A stretch of 64,000 nucleotides of DNA from Rossellomorea marisflavi (GTDB lineage Bacteria; Bacillota; Bacilli; Bacillales; Bacillaceae_B). The notes below the pieces were generated by a model, which saw only the letters and a program-made list of their open reading frames with translations, did no database searches and was not told the origin of the DNA. Made by a program: the position numbers and the translations under genes. The DNA lies in contig NZ_CP047095.1 of the NCBI RefSeq assembly GCF_009806575.1, positions 3,910,001 through 3,974,000 of the forward strand. The letters are read 5' to 3'. The stretch's first letter is position 1; every line of letters begins with the position of its first letter. This document shows, in pieces, positions 1-9,498 of the stretch.

Positions 1-466
1 TCCCCGTCATCCCTACTGTGATGGAGGCAAATGCATCCATGCTGTTTTTGTAGGATTCCTCATCCGTTACCAGCATGGTGAATTCAGTGAAGTCCTTATT
101 GTAGGTGATATCTTCGATGGACTCAAAGCCGTCCTTTGCTTCATCAATAGACTCTTCCATACCCTTAGCCATTTCTTTCATCATCTTTTTATGATCCGCT
201 TTGGACATGACGTATGTCAGGGAGCCGTCATCGTTCTTCTTGACTTCCTTCACGCCTTCTTCCTTCGCCTGTTTTATCATATCATCGACATCTTGCCCTT
301 CGGTGAACTCAGCCGGTAATGTAATTTCCACGTTCAAAAGACCCTTTTTCACTACTTTTTCTTCCTTTTCATCTTTCTTTGTATCTGCTTTCCCGCTGCT
401 GTCAGATGACGAGCATCCCGCCAGCAATAGAGCAAGAACAAGCATGCCCACCGCTAATTTCTTCAT
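1..466 (-). CDS. Putative lipoprotein, 3' end outside window
   Basis: The reading frame starts at an ATG at 466 with GGGAGTG just upstream and runs off the left edge, so the C-terminus is missing. The first 20 or so residues form a signal peptide ending in a lipobox (LLLAGCSSS), so the mature protein should be acylated on cysteine and tethered to the outer face of the membrane. A short Lys/Glu-rich linker follows, then a soluble domain with EITLPAEF and YNKDFTEFTML. It resembles small Bacillus lipoproteins of unknown function; I do not recognise a named family. A sigma-A-like promoter lies at 512-540. Confidence 0.8.
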   Translation of the reverse strand, partial: MKKLAVGMLVLALLLAGCSSSDSSGKADTKKDEKEEKVVKKGLLNVEITLPAEFTEGQDVDDMIKQAKEEGVKEVKKNDDGSLTYVMSKADHKKMMKEMAKGMEESIDEAKDGFESIEDITYNKDFTEFTMLVTDEESYKNSMDAFASITVGMTG

Positions 467-511
467 ATTCCTTCACTCCCTATTTTTGGTTGCATTTTAC
501 ACACATTGACC

Positions 512-540
512 ATTCTAGAGATTCTGGATAGGTTTGTAAA
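512..540 (-). promoter_or_regulatory. Sigma-A-like promoter of the lipoprotein gene
   Basis: On the minus strand TTTACA (535-540) and TAGAAT (512-517) are separated by 17 bases, upstream of the lipoprotein start at 466. The rest of 541-750 shows no gene. Confidence 0.5.
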
Positions 541-768
541 TAGGGACTTTGGGATGATTTCAGCGCTTTACTACGATGCATTCTCACATGGAAAACTACC
601 TGTACTTAAACGCTTATTGCTACTGATCTGCCCATCACTTTCAGAATAAGTACCCATCCTAAATATCCCAAAAACCCCTTCAAAAAGATGGAAGAGAAGG
701 TTTCGTTTATATAAGGACCGGGGAAAGAATACTAATTACTCTGTTCGTTCTTAAAGGAGGGGATTTTC

Positions 769-1347
769 GTGAACCGGGAAGAAGCACTTGAAAGGCTGGA
801 GGAAGTCGAGTACCTCCTGAAAGAGGTCGAGCACTGCGAGGCGATCATTGTGAAGAGGCGGCGCATGACGGGGATTCTGTTCTTGTTACTGTGGACGATC
901 GGCATCCTGTCACTGTTTTATTTCGTCTTATTACCTGTACTCGATATGCTCTGGATTTCCCTTCATGCGAAATTCTTCCATACAATGGACATCGCCCTCA
1001 GCTCGTATCCGTTCATCACCTTCACCATCGTCATCATTCCGACGATCTATAACGGACTGAAGATCTCAAGGGCCAATGAAGCAGCCGTCCTGTCGGCGCA
1101 GGAAACCATCAACACCCATTTCTCCCAGGCAGCCGACCTGCTCCCCCTTCCACCCGAGCTGCAGTACTCGGACGAAATCCCCGTCCTGAAGGACTTTTTG
1201 TATCTTGAGCAGGCCGACACCATCGAGGAGGCCATTGATATGCGAATCAGTGCCCTTCCCCCTTCCTCTGAGGAGGAAAAAGAAATCACTGTTCCCACCT
1301 TGATCGGGCAGTCCGCCCCCTGCCTGTCAGACAAAAGAAATGAGTGA
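769..1347 (+). CDS. Hypothetical membrane protein, 192 aa
   Basis: GTG start at 769 behind a strong AAAGGAGG site at 753-760. The N-terminus is a charged, helical segment rich in Glu/Leu (possible coiled coil, residues 1-28), followed by RRR and two hydrophobic segments (about residues 33-60 and 82-103), then a soluble acidic C-terminal half (about 108-192) with a Pro/Ser/Glu-rich end. Both long tails probably face the cytoplasm. It stands alone between its own promoter region and the terminator at 1347-1379. I recognise no family, and function is unknown. Confidence 0.75.
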   Translation: MNREEALERLEEVEYLLKEVEHCEAIIVKRRRMTGILFLLLWTIGILSLFYFVLLPVLDMLWISLHAKFFHTMDIALSSYPFITFTIVIIPTIYNGLKISRANEAAVLSAQETINTHFSQAADLLPLPPELQYSDEIPVLKDFLYLEQADTIEEAIDMRISALPPSSEEEKEITVPTLIGQSAPCLSDKRNE

Positions 1348-1379
1348 AGACCTTCTAATTTAGCGGAGGTCTTTTTTTG
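1347..1379 (+). terminator. Intrinsic terminator
   Basis: AAGACCT and AGGTCTT arms around a 13-base loop, followed by a T run, directly after the stop codon of the small membrane protein gene. Confidence 0.75.
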
Positions 1380-1420
1380 TTAAAGACTTTGTTAAAGCTT
1401 AATGTTGTTTTTTATTATGA

Positions 1421-1452
1421 CAAAAACACTTCTATTTTTTGTAAGTGTTTTC
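1421..1452 (-). terminator. Intrinsic terminator of the DUF1569 gene
   Basis: Arms AAAACACTT and AAGTGTTTT around an 11-base AT-rich loop. It lies just past the stop codon of the minus-strand gene at 1462 and could also act on plus-strand transcripts. Confidence 0.6.
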
Positions 1453-1461
1453 TTTGGTTTA

Positions 1462-1911
1462 CTAAACTCCAAATTGTTTTAAATGATGGTCAAGGTGCTT
1501 ATAAATTCCTTTTCCCCATTGCTCAGAAGTAAGTTTCCCGAAAAAAGGATGTGGGTGATTTGCACACTCTTGAGTACCCTTATTTTGAAAATTTATAATT
1601 TTTTGTTTTAATTTCTCCTTTTCTGTATCAAATTCTCTTTCATCTACAATCAAAATTGTAGGGATTGTGGACATATTTCGGGGTAATGGCTTGTCATTAT
1701 ATAAAATTGGTTTCACAAACTTCCCAATTAATCTCCCTAATAAACCTCTCGAAGGAAAAGTGTTTCCCATTGCAATGTCTTGAAAGGATGAACAATGTGC
1801 CAGCATTTTTGCAACATCCATATTGCCCCATTGTGGTTTGGAATTTGGGCTTAAATTGTTGATTCTATTTAGAATTTCTTCTGCGTGCGACTGATTAAAA
1901 ATATCCTTCAT
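1462..1911 (-). CDS. DUF1569 (DinB-like fold) protein
   Basis: 149 aa, ATG at 1911 preceded by AAAGGGGGCAC. The sequence matches the DUF1569 pattern: an early WGNMDVAKMLAHC segment and a C-terminal HPFFGKLTSEQWGKG...HLDHHLKQFG segment. The conserved histidines recall the metal-binding DinB/YfiT four-helix bundle superfamily, whose characterised members include thiol-dependent S-transferases. Cytosolic; no signal peptide. The real substrate cannot be read from sequence. AT-rich compared with its neighbours, and it sits beside an IS remnant, so it may be a recent arrival. Confidence 0.8.
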   Translation of the reverse strand: MKDIFNQSHAEEILNRINNLSPNSKPQWGNMDVAKMLAHCSSFQDIAMGNTFPSRGLLGRLIGKFVKPILYNDKPLPRNMSTIPTILIVDEREFDTEKEKLKQKIINFQNKGTQECANHPHPFFGKLTSEQWGKGIYKHLDHHLKQFGV

Positions 1912-2091
1912 TTTTGTGCCCCCTTTGCATATTTGTTACCACATATCCCTAATTAATTGTTCATCTATACTGCTCCGTTAGTTGAATAAAGAGTATGCTT
2001 ATTGTGAATTTAAATAACCTCAGTTTATCAAATGTTTCAACAATTAGAATTAAATCCTCTTTTAATTATCATATCATTGACCGTAACTTCG

Positions 2092-2340
2092 TTAAGTTGA
2101 TGTTGGATACTTTGCAAGGTAGTTATAAAGGTACTTAGTTGCCACGCCGTTAAATCTCTGTATCCATCTTTTCAGTTTACTGTGATAACTGTTGACGTTT
2201 TGAATATGATAAAGACCCTTTGTGCGGACCTTTCCGTCTGATTTGAATTGATAAATGGCCATACATTTGTTAGTAGCGTATTTGCCGTTCAGAAAACTCT
2301 TGTAAAGTGTTTCCTGTTGAAGATGAGGCAGTGAGAGCAT
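2092..2340 (-). pseudogene. IS1595-family transposase remnant (C-terminal end)
   Basis: The 82 residues correspond to the last part of an ISXO2-like DDE transposase: [15 protein letters not shown], then [18 protein letters not shown] and [13 protein letters not shown], which is the usual C-terminal signature of the family. The zinc-ribbon N-terminus and the first catalytic acidic residues are missing, and no inverted repeats are evident, so this is a dead fragment. It marks an old insertion point between the DUF1569 gene and the sortase gene. Confidence 0.8.
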
Positions 2341-2431
2341 CTATGAGAAATGCTCGCAGTCCTTGTTTTTCTGTTGAGAATATCTGTCGTTCTCATTTTC
2401 ATCACCAGCCTTTAGTTGTTACCCTCATTGT

Positions 2432-2445
2432 AGAACGAATGTTCT
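2432..2445. promoter_or_regulatory. Possible LexA (DinR) box without an adjacent gene
   Basis: AGAACGAATGTTCT is a perfect dyad, with GAAC-N4-GTTC as in the Bacillus SOS box (CGAACRNRYGTTYC), though the outer C is lost. It sits in the otherwise empty stretch 2341-2625, in which I see no gene. No SOS gene follows on either strand. Confidence 0.3.
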
Positions 2446-2625
2446 AAAAATTCAATTATTAACAACAGTCTTTAACATAGCCTTGTTAAAAATAGCTTAG
2501 GCACGACTGGATCATCACACCCTAAAAAATGTTCTGTGGTCAAATAAATTGCAATTATGGAGCTGCAAAGAAAGGCGCCTTTTCCTTGTTCCACTATGTC
2601 ACGGTAAATTTTTTGTTTTACTCCT

Positions 2626-2654
2626 CAAAAAAGCTCCCTTATACAGGGAGCTTT
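2626..2654 (-). terminator. Terminator of the adhesin-sortase operon
   Basis: AAGCTCCCT and AGGGAGCTT arms with a 5-base loop, followed on the minus strand by TTTTTTG. It lies about 20 bases past the sortase stop codon. Confidence 0.8.
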
Positions 2655-2674
2655 AATTACTTACCTTTCCCTCA

Positions 2675-3256
2675 TCACCCAACCAAAGTACCCGTCAGAA
2701 TAATCCGTTGGGTGCCGTCGAGGGTGCAGGTGACGAGGGTGATTTGATTTTTGTTTGGTTGATCGTCCAGGACGTGGGTGTCGGTGGGATCGATGATGGT
2801 GGTGCTGTCGATGATGTATTCGTATGTGGTGCTGCCCTGGTGGAGGAGGACCTTTTCGCCGGCTTCGACTTCAGGAAGCTGGCGGAAGTGACGGTCTCCC
2901 CTGTACCCCCTGTGCCCGGCGATGGTGAAGTTGCCTTTGCCGGGGGTTTGGTCCGATTTGATCTGGGTTAGGGCGATGCTGAGGTTTTCTTGGGTCGGTT
3001 CGGGCAGGACCTTTTCCTTCAGGTCGATGGCCGGGATTTCGAGTTCCAGGACATCCTTCAGCTGATCCTCTGACACCGATAAGTTCCGGACGCTTGAGAG
3101 ATCGACCGGTTCTCCTTCTGCCCGTTCGATAAGGGAAAGGGCCTCTTCCAGAGCGGCTACTTCTTTATCCTTTTGCCATTCATACACGAATGGGATGGAG
3201 AGCAGGATGAGTCCGATCAGTACAAGGGACAGTCCTGCCTTTGTTTTTTTCTTCAT
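2675..3256 (-). CDS. srtD: Class D sortase
   Basis: Transpeptidase that cleaves a sorting signal and joins the protein to the cell wall. An N-terminal membrane anchor (LVLIGLILLSIPFVYEW) is followed by the sortase barrel with catalytic His in FTIAGHRGYRGDRHFRQL, catalytic Cys in ITLVTCTLDGTQRIILTG, and the Arg eight residues after the Cys. Size (193 aa) and the TLVTCT motif fit class D. I chose the ATG at 3256 because GGAGGATGAGCCC gives a proper ribosome site there; a GTG 15 bases upstream is possible. It follows the LPYTG adhesin gene by 23 bp in the same direction, so the adhesin is its obvious substrate. Confidence 0.9.
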   Translation of the reverse strand: MKKKTKAGLSLVLIGLILLSIPFVYEWQKDKEVAALEEALSLIERAEGEPVDLSSVRNLSVSEDQLKDVLELEIPAIDLKEKVLPEPTQENLSIALTQIKSDQTPGKGNFTIAGHRGYRGDRHFRQLPEVEAGEKVLLHQGSTTYEYIIDSTTIIDPTDTHVLDDQPNKNQITLVTCTLDGTQRIILTGTLVG

Positions 3257-3279
3257 GGGCTCATCCTCCACTAGTCAGA

Positions 3280-6200
3280 TCACTCTTCGATTCCGCGTTT
3301 CCTTCTGGCCGTGATGACGATCGTTCCTGCCGAGATGAACAGGAGACCTGCGTACATGAGGTAGCGCATCCACTCTTCACCGGTGTACGGCAGGGTGTTT
3401 TTCGGTGTGCCGGATGGGGTTGAGTCCATCGGGGTCCCGCTTGCAGGTTCGGATGGTCCGGATGGCTTGGTCGGTGTTGTCGGTTTTTCCGGTTCTTCTG
3501 GTACAGGCGGCTTTTCTTTGGCATCGTTTTTGACCACAATCGTGATCACGCCTTCTTGCCCTACTTCCACTGTGAATGGAATCGGCTCATCCGATGCGAC
3601 ATAGCCGTCCGGTGCTTTGGTTTCCACCAGGCTGTAGGTGCCTGGCACCAGTCCTTCTATATAGGCTTCGCCTTCTTCATCCGTGGCGACGGACAGGAGG
3701 ATTTCTCCGTTTTCATCGAGTATGTCGAACTCCGCTCCTTGGAGCTTGCGATCGGTTTGGCTGTCGACTTTCAGGATTTTCAGGTTTCCAAGGATCATGA
3801 GATTTTCGAAGACGATCTCAAGGGTTTCTTGTTGACTCTTCACGATTTCGAATGGAATCGGTTCGTCATCGAGCTCATATCCGTACGGTGCCTGTGTCTC
3901 GATCAGCTGGTAGTTGCCCGGCTTCAGTCCGTCGATGAAGAGTTCACCGTCTTCATCCGTCTCGAGATCCTTTGCCAAGACGTTCCCTTCTCCATCAGTC
4001 AGGTCGAACAGGGCGCCCTCAAGGAGGTAGCCTTCCTCATCGATCTTCGTCAATAGTACGGAGCCTGTTGTCAGGTCATTGATGACCTCTACGTTCAGTG
4101 CAGTCTCTTGGCCAAGCTCGATCTCAAATGGGATCGGCTCAGATGGGAGGTCATAGCCTGCGAGCGTTTCCGTTTCCACGAACTGATAGCTGCCCGGCTT
4201 CAGGTCATCGACTTTGAGCACGCCATTCTCATCGGTGGTCAGATTCTCTGCGATCAAAGTCCCGTCCGTTCTCCACAGATCGAACTTCACGCCTTCAAGT
4301 GTGTGGCCCTCTTCCCCTTTTTTCGTCAGGATGACGGAGCCTGTGGCACGTTCGTTTTCAATGGTGACAGTGGCAGGGATTTCTTGATCCGGGTCGAAGA
4401 CCACTTCCACGTCCACCGGTATTTCGTCAAGTATGTGGCCGAACGGGGCCTTGGTTTCAATGAACTGGTAGTGACCAGGCTTCAGGTTGTCGACGGTGAT
4501 GATGCCGTCTTCATCCGTGGTCAATCCCTTCCATTCTTCCCCTGTTTCTTTATTTCGGAGTGTGAATTCCGCTCCTTCCAGTGCTTCTTTCTCTTCCCCG
4601 ACTTTTTGCAGCTGGACCGAGCCGGTCTTCAGCACATTGATGGCCTTCACCTTGGTTGCCGTTTCCTGCCCAAGCTTGATCTCGAATGAAATCGGGCCGG
4701 TTCCAAGGACATAGCCATCGATGCTTGCCGTTTCGATGAACTGATAGTTCCCTGGTTTCAGGCCATCGAATTGAATCCTTCCTTCGGCGTTCGTCTTCAA
4801 TCCTGTTCCGCCTTGGACCGGCTCACCGTTCTCGCGGACAAGGTCGAAGGTGACACCCTCAAGGAGCTTGTCGTCCTCTCCCATTTTCTCCAAAACAACG
4901 GAGCTGGTGGAACGCTCATTTTCCTTCGTAATCTTCAACGGTTCCTGCGGATTGAATGGAATCGCAAAGGTCAGAGGGGTTTCATCGAGTACATGCCCCT
5001 TAGGTGCTGCGGTTTCCACGAACGAATACGTACCCGGCAGCAGGTCGGTCACGGTGATGGTGCCGGACTCATCGGTCTTCAGGTCGGTCTTCACTTCCTT
5101 GCCATCGGCATCAAGAAGCTTGAAGACGGCATCCGCGAGCTTTTCCTTGTCCTCACCCAGCTTGGTGAGTTCCACGGCCCCGCGTTTCAGATCGTTGGTG
5201 ATGGTGATTTCAAGCGTTTTTTCCTGTCCAAGCTCGATGGTGAACGGATGAACGGGATCTTTGCCCACGAGATACCCATCCAGCGTCTGCTTCTCTACGA
5301 GCCTGTAATTGCCCGGCTTCAGATCTTCCACGAGGAGGATTCCGTTTGCATCCGTGGTGAGTCCTTTACGAATCTCTTCTCCATTTTCTTTTTGAAGGTC
5401 GAAGGTGACACCCTCAAGCTTCTTCCCTTCTTCTCCTACTTTGAGGATCCGGACAGATCCCGTCGTCTGGTCATTTTCAAACGTCAGCTTCAGGTGCTCC
5501 GTTTGGCCTTTGACGATCTCGAATGTGAGTGGCTCACTTTTCAGATCATGTCCTTTCGGTGCCTGTGTCTCAATCAGTTCGTAGCTTCCCGGTCTCAGGT
5601 CAGTGATGACCAGCTTTCCATCCTCGTCGGTTGTCAGATTGTTTCTGCGCTCATCCACGTCTACCCCGACGAGATTGAAGACGGCATCCTTGAGTGTGGT
5701 TCCATCTTCACTCAGCTTCGTCAGCTCGACGCCGCCTCTGATGATGTCATTGGTCACGGTGATGGTGGTGGATTCGGTTTGGTCCTTCTTGATGGTGACC
5801 TCATATTCTTTGCCTGATCCTTTGTATCCGTCAGGCGCCTGTTTCTCAACGAATGTGTAGGTACCCGGTTCAAGGTCCTTCACGACGATCTTACCGGATT
5901 CATCCGTTTTCAGGTCGGACCTGACCACTTCGCCTTTGCTGTTCTTCAGATCGAAGACAGCGCCCGGGAGGACAGATTTCGTTTCTTCATCGATCTTGGT
6001 CAGTTCCACCTGTTGCTTGATCTTGGTATTATCCACGGTGATCGTATTGCCCGGCTTGGTATCATCTTTCGGGTCGTACGGCTGATCAATGGTCACTTCC
6101 TTGGACTCGAAGCCCTTCAGATAGCCGTCTGGAGCTGAATCTTCCATGAGGATATAGTCGCCATAGAGCAGGCGGTTGAATGTGGCGATCCCGTCTTCAT

Positions 6201-9200
6201 CCGACGTGGCGGTGGCGATGGTGACGCCGTTAACCGGGTCTTTAAGGGAGAAGGTCGCGCCTTTCAACACATCCCCTGTCTCTTTGTCGACCTTCTTCAC
6301 CTGAAGGCCACCGACTTCCCCGCTTCCGTCCCCTTTTCCTCCGGTCCTCTGCACAATGATCGATGCTTCGCCTTTCTTCACATCTTCCCTGGCATTTTCA
6401 CCTTTGAAGTCGACGGTGTTGCTGACTTTCCCACCGACCTTCTCGAGGATGAGTGATTGATACTCCAGGATGTAAGCGGTGGATACTTCTTCCTTGAAGT
6501 CGATCGTGAAGGAATCCGGGTCCTCCTTGAGCGTCAGGACGTAATCCTTTCCTTCCGTCAGTTCCTCCTTCTTCTTCACGTTCCCGTTCGGTTCCACGGT
6601 CGTGGAGTAAAGCTTGAAGGAGTCCTTGATCAGCATCTGATTCGGACTCGGTGTATCAAGGATCCTTGCTTTTTGAACGGTGGACTGACCGAAGTTGATG
6701 TTGATCTTCCAGTCGATGACCTTGCCGTTCTGCTTGCCTGACTTGGCTGTATACGTGTCTCCGTTCGGAATCGAAACGGAGGCATTAAGATCCGTTTCCT
6801 TCTTCTCTCCATTGTAGACCGTGGCCGTATTCTTATAGGATGCCTGGACGAGGCTTACATCCTTCACACTGGTCTTGTAAGTGATTTTATATGGAGAATC
6901 GACCGGGTTTTTGAAGATGATCTCGAAGCCTCGCTCCCCCTTGTCGTTATCGATCATCTTGACGGTATAATCGCTCGCCGGTACCCGTTCACCGTCCCTC
7001 GTGCCGTTGCCTCCACCCGTAAGATCCATCCGGTACACTGCGATGGAATCCTCCACGAGCTTCTGATTCCCCTGCATGTAATCGACCACGCGGAGCTGAT
7101 CGAGCTGCTTCAGGTTATAGTTCACGCCGACATTCCAAGTCAGAAGCTTATCGACGGCATTATAGGACCCGTTCTTGAAGCCGTTGAACTGGGTATAGGA
7201 ATCAGGGGTGAACCGGGAGATGGCCTCCAATGTCCGGTCTTTCCCCTGCTCATCCTTCCAGAACAATTCGGCTTTGTTCTCCAGATACTTTTTCCCTTTA
7301 TCCGCTCTCTTCTCGTAATCGAAGGCGGTCGTATAGGTGATGCGGTGTGAGGTGCTGATATCCTTCAGGAAGACGATTTCAAAGCCATCCTCCACTTCTT
7401 CGAGGGTATAGTCCGTCCCTTCGATGAGGGTTTTTCCTTTGGTCTCGATCTTCAATGTTTCCCGTTTGAACGTGAGACCTTTATTCGTGAAATCATCCTT
7501 GAGGACGACATTCTTCATGAGTTGCTCATCCAGGTTGAAGTTGATTGTCCATGGGATCGTTTTGTCTTTGTAATTCGGTGAGCCGTGGTGCTTGAATAGG
7601 ATCTGCTGGCCGATCGTCTGGCCTGCATCCTTCCTGATTTCACCCGTCGTCACCTCATTGACGATGTTTTCATTTTCATAGACGCGGTCGATGGCTTTCG
7701 TTTGATAGGTGATCTTGTAGGCAGCATCGATATCTTGCTTGAATTGAAGGGTGAACCCACTGCGGTTCCCATCGGATTTGTCCACCACGTCGTAGTTCGT
7801 GAACGGGGTGCTGCCGGATTCATTTCCGTTCTCATTGATCGTGATTTCATTGACCGTCAGGGTGTCCTTGAGCAGTTCCTGTGATCCATTGAAGAAATCC
7901 TCGAGGACGGCATCCTTTTGGGCGATGTTCTTTTGGTTATAGTTATACCGGACTTCCCACGTGATGAGCTGCTTGGCTGCATCATATCCGACGACACGCT
8001 TCTGAAGCGGCTGCCCCCTCTGGACCTTCACCGTGGCTTCTGCCGATTTCTCCCCGCCATCGGAGGTCAAGGTCGCCTTATTCTTGAAGTCGGTTTGATC
8101 CTCGTCCGTCACATTCGTTTCGTATACAAGGCGGTAAGCAAGATGGATATCATCATTGAAGTCAATGGCGAAATCCTGCCCGCCTGCCGTCTTCGCGATC
8201 GTATAGTCACCCGGTGATACTTCTGCTCCCAGGGTCGTTTCCCCGTTCAACTTCGTCTCCAGATGATAGAGCTTGATCGAGCCTTCCTTCAGCTCCTGAC
8301 CTTCCTGGATCGGGTCTTCGAGTCTTGCATTCTTCAAATCTCCAAGATTCTTATTAAAATCGACCGTCCATTTGATCGTTTCGGCATTATAGGCGCGATT
8401 CGGGTCCCCTTTTTTGCTCACATCAGCGCCTTTTGATGGATAGTCGATTTCGATCGTAATGGATTCCTGACCCTCGATGGGCGTGATGACGATCGTCTTA
8501 TCTTCCGTCACGATCGTCTCTTTATCAAGCTCGGTCCATACTTCCAGCGTTCCTTTGATATTCGAGAACTGCTCGATGAAGTCCGTGAACTCGACGGTTG
8601 CTTCTCCCTGCTTGTTCACAGAGAAGTAGCCGACAATCTCATCATTGAACCTCATTTCGGAACGGACGATCTCATCATAGATTTTCAGCTCCGGTGGCAT
8701 GTTGAACTTGAACACGTCCCCACCCTTATAGCCATGACCATTCTTCAGGGCCCATTCGTACTTCACCGACACAAGGGAGTCTACGGTCGGCTTATCCTGT
8801 GGATTGCCTTGGCGGTCTTCGAAGGAAAGGGTCGCTTTGGTGAGGATGTTTTCTATGATGATCCCATCCACGGCCGCGCTTTTCTTCACTTCTTCTTTCT
8901 TTTCTTTCTCGTCCTCTTCTATCACTTCCTCTTTGGCCGGTGCATCGGCTTCAGCGGTGTCGTCCTCGACCGTCTCCTCCTTCACCGTGTCATCTTCGGC
9001 AGGGGCCTCAGCTTCAGACTCCTTCACCTCTTCGTTCACAGGGGCCTCCGTTTCTTCTTCCGCAGGAGGTTCCACTTCCTCTACTTCACTCACAACGGAA
9101 ATGGAGATTTCCCCATTCGCTTCAGGATGGTCGGCTGCTGCTTCATTGAACACTACCTTCAGGCCTTCCCCATCAGCCGTATAGCGGCCAATGGCCTCAT

Positions 9201-9498
9201 CACCGGCGAGAAGCTCCCCTTCCTGGGCCGCTTCCACCTTAAGCGGTTCCGGAATCTCCTTGTGATAAGGTTGATCGGCTGTAACCGTTGAACCCTCGAG
9301 GGTCCAATGGATGTTCATGCTGGTAATGTTCTGTGTCCCATCGTTCTGTACGGTTTCTCCCTCATCGGTCAGATATTCGACCGTTTGAAAGAGATCCTCT
9401 GCTGTTCCTTGTGCCTGCGCTCTCGGTGAAAAGATCCCTGTGGCCAATGTCTGGAGTATGAGCATGATAATCAGTGAAACGGATAAGCTTCTTTTCAT
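3280..9498 (-). CDS. Giant LPxTG adhesin with SpaA/Cna-B repeats
   Basis: About 2070-residue wall-anchored surface protein. Order: signal peptide (residues 1-32, ending AQA); acidic Glu/Ala-rich stretch (about 145-215); several Cna collagen-binding-like adhesin domains (about 220-1060) with repeated 'TWNVGVNYN' and 'ITYKT' type strands; ten SpaA/Cna-B repeats of about 90 aa (about 1064-1995); a Pro/Ser/Thr-rich spacer; LPYTGEEW, a hydrophobic segment and a basic RRKR tail. Nearly every repeat carries the Lys (VELTKL), Glu (FVETxAP) and Asn (TxxND) triad that forms internal isopeptide bonds in this family, so it should be a rigid, protease-resistant stalk. Start ATG at 9498 has AAGG 9 bases upstream; an ATG at 9507 has poor spacing. 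The upstream region has SinR-like sites shared with the sipW-tasA promoter. Ligand unknown. Confidence 0.92.
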   Translation of the reverse strand: MKRSLSVSLIIMLILQTLATGIFSPRAQAQGTAEDLFQTVEYLTDEGETVQNDGTQNITSMNIHWTLEGSTVTADQPYHKEIPEPLKVEAAQEGELLAGDEAIGRYTADGEGLKVVFNEAAADHPEANGEISISVVSEVEEVEPPAEEETEAPVNEEVKESEAEAPAEDDTVKEETVEDDTAEADAPAKEEVIEEDEKEKKEEVKKSAAVDGIIIENILTKATLSFEDRQGNPQDKPTVDSLVSVKYEWALKNGHGYKGGDVFKFNMPPELKIYDEIVRSEMRFNDEIVGYFSVNKQGEATVEFTDFIEQFSNIKGTLEVWTELDKETIVTEDKTIVITPIEGQESITIEIDYPSKGADVSKKGDPNRAYNAETIKWTVDFNKNLGDLKNARLEDPIQEGQELKEGSIKLYHLETKLNGETTLGAEVSPGDYTIAKTAGGQDFAIDFNDDIHLAYRLVYETNVTDEDQTDFKNKATLTSDGGEKSAEATVKVQRGQPLQKRVVGYDAAKQLITWEVRYNYNQKNIAQKDAVLEDFFNGSQELLKDTLTVNEITINENGNESGSTPFTNYDVVDKSDGNRSGFTLQFKQDIDAAYKITYQTKAIDRVYENENIVNEVTTGEIRKDAGQTIGQQILFKHHGSPNYKDKTIPWTINFNLDEQLMKNVVLKDDFTNKGLTFKRETLKIETKGKTLIEGTDYTLEEVEDGFEIVFLKDISTSHRITYTTAFDYEKRADKGKKYLENKAELFWKDEQGKDRTLEAISRFTPDSYTQFNGFKNGSYNAVDKLLTWNVGVNYNLKQLDQLRVVDYMQGNQKLVEDSIAVYRMDLTGGGNGTRDGERVPASDYTVKMIDNDKGERGFEIIFKNPVDSPYKITYKTSVKDVSLVQASYKNTATVYNGEKKETDLNASVSIPNGDTYTAKSGKQNGKVIDWKININFGQSTVQKARILDTPSPNQMLIKDSFKLYSTTVEPNGNVKKKEELTEGKDYVLTLKEDPDSFTIDFKEEVSTAYILEYQSLILEKVGGKVSNTVDFKGENAREDVKKGEASIIVQRTGGKGDGSGEVGGLQVKKVDKETGDVLKGATFSLKDPVNGVTIATATSDEDGIATFNRLLYGDYILMEDSAPDGYLKGFESKEVTIDQPYDPKDDTKPGNTITVDNTKIKQQVELTKIDEETKSVLPGAVFDLKNSKGEVVRSDLKTDESGKIVVKDLEPGTYTFVEKQAPDGYKGSGKEYEVTIKKDQTESTTITVTNDIIRGGVELTKLSEDGTTLKDAVFNLVGVDVDERRNNLTTDEDGKLVITDLRPGSYELIETQAPKGHDLKSEPLTFEIVKGQTEHLKLTFENDQTTGSVRILKVGEEGKKLEGVTFDLQKENGEEIRKGLTTDANGILLVEDLKPGNYRLVEKQTLDGYLVGKDPVHPFTIELGQEKTLEITITNDLKRGAVELTKLGEDKEKLADAVFKLLDADGKEVKTDLKTDESGTITVTDLLPGTYSFVETAAPKGHVLDETPLTFAIPFNPQEPLKITKENERSTSSVVLEKMGEDDKLLEGVTFDLVRENGEPVQGGTGLKTNAEGRIQFDGLKPGNYQFIETASIDGYVLGTGPISFEIKLGQETATKVKAINVLKTGSVQLQKVGEEKEALEGAEFTLRNKETGEEWKGLTTDEDGIITVDNLKPGHYQFIETKAPFGHILDEIPVDVEVVFDPDQEIPATVTIENERATGSVILTKKGEEGHTLEGVKFDLWRTDGTLIAENLTTDENGVLKVDDLKPGSYQFVETETLAGYDLPSEPIPFEIELGQETALNVEVINDLTTGSVLLTKIDEEGYLLEGALFDLTDGEGNVLAKDLETDEDGELFIDGLKPGNYQLIETQAPYGYELDDEPIPFEIVKSQQETLEIVFENLMILGNLKILKVDSQTDRKLQGAEFDILDENGEILLSVATDEEGEAYIEGLVPGTYSLVETKAPDGYVASDEPIPFTVEVGQEGVITIVVKNDAKEKPPVPEEPEKPTTPTKPSGPSEPASGTPMDSTPSGTPKNTLPYTGEEWMRYLMYAGLLFISAGTIVITARRKRGIEE

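Noticed and set aside
3520..6315. Ten regularly spaced similar DNA blocks that might look like a CRISPR or satellite array
   Set aside because: The blocks are about 270 bases, in frame, and encode the SpaA/Cna-B protein repeats. No cas genes or unique spacers.
3383..9291. Long plus-strand reading frames opposite the adhesin gene (for example 4771-5817)
   Set aside because: They mirror the repeat DNA of the adhesin, have no ribosome sites, and their repeats follow the adhesin period. They are by-products of its codon bias.
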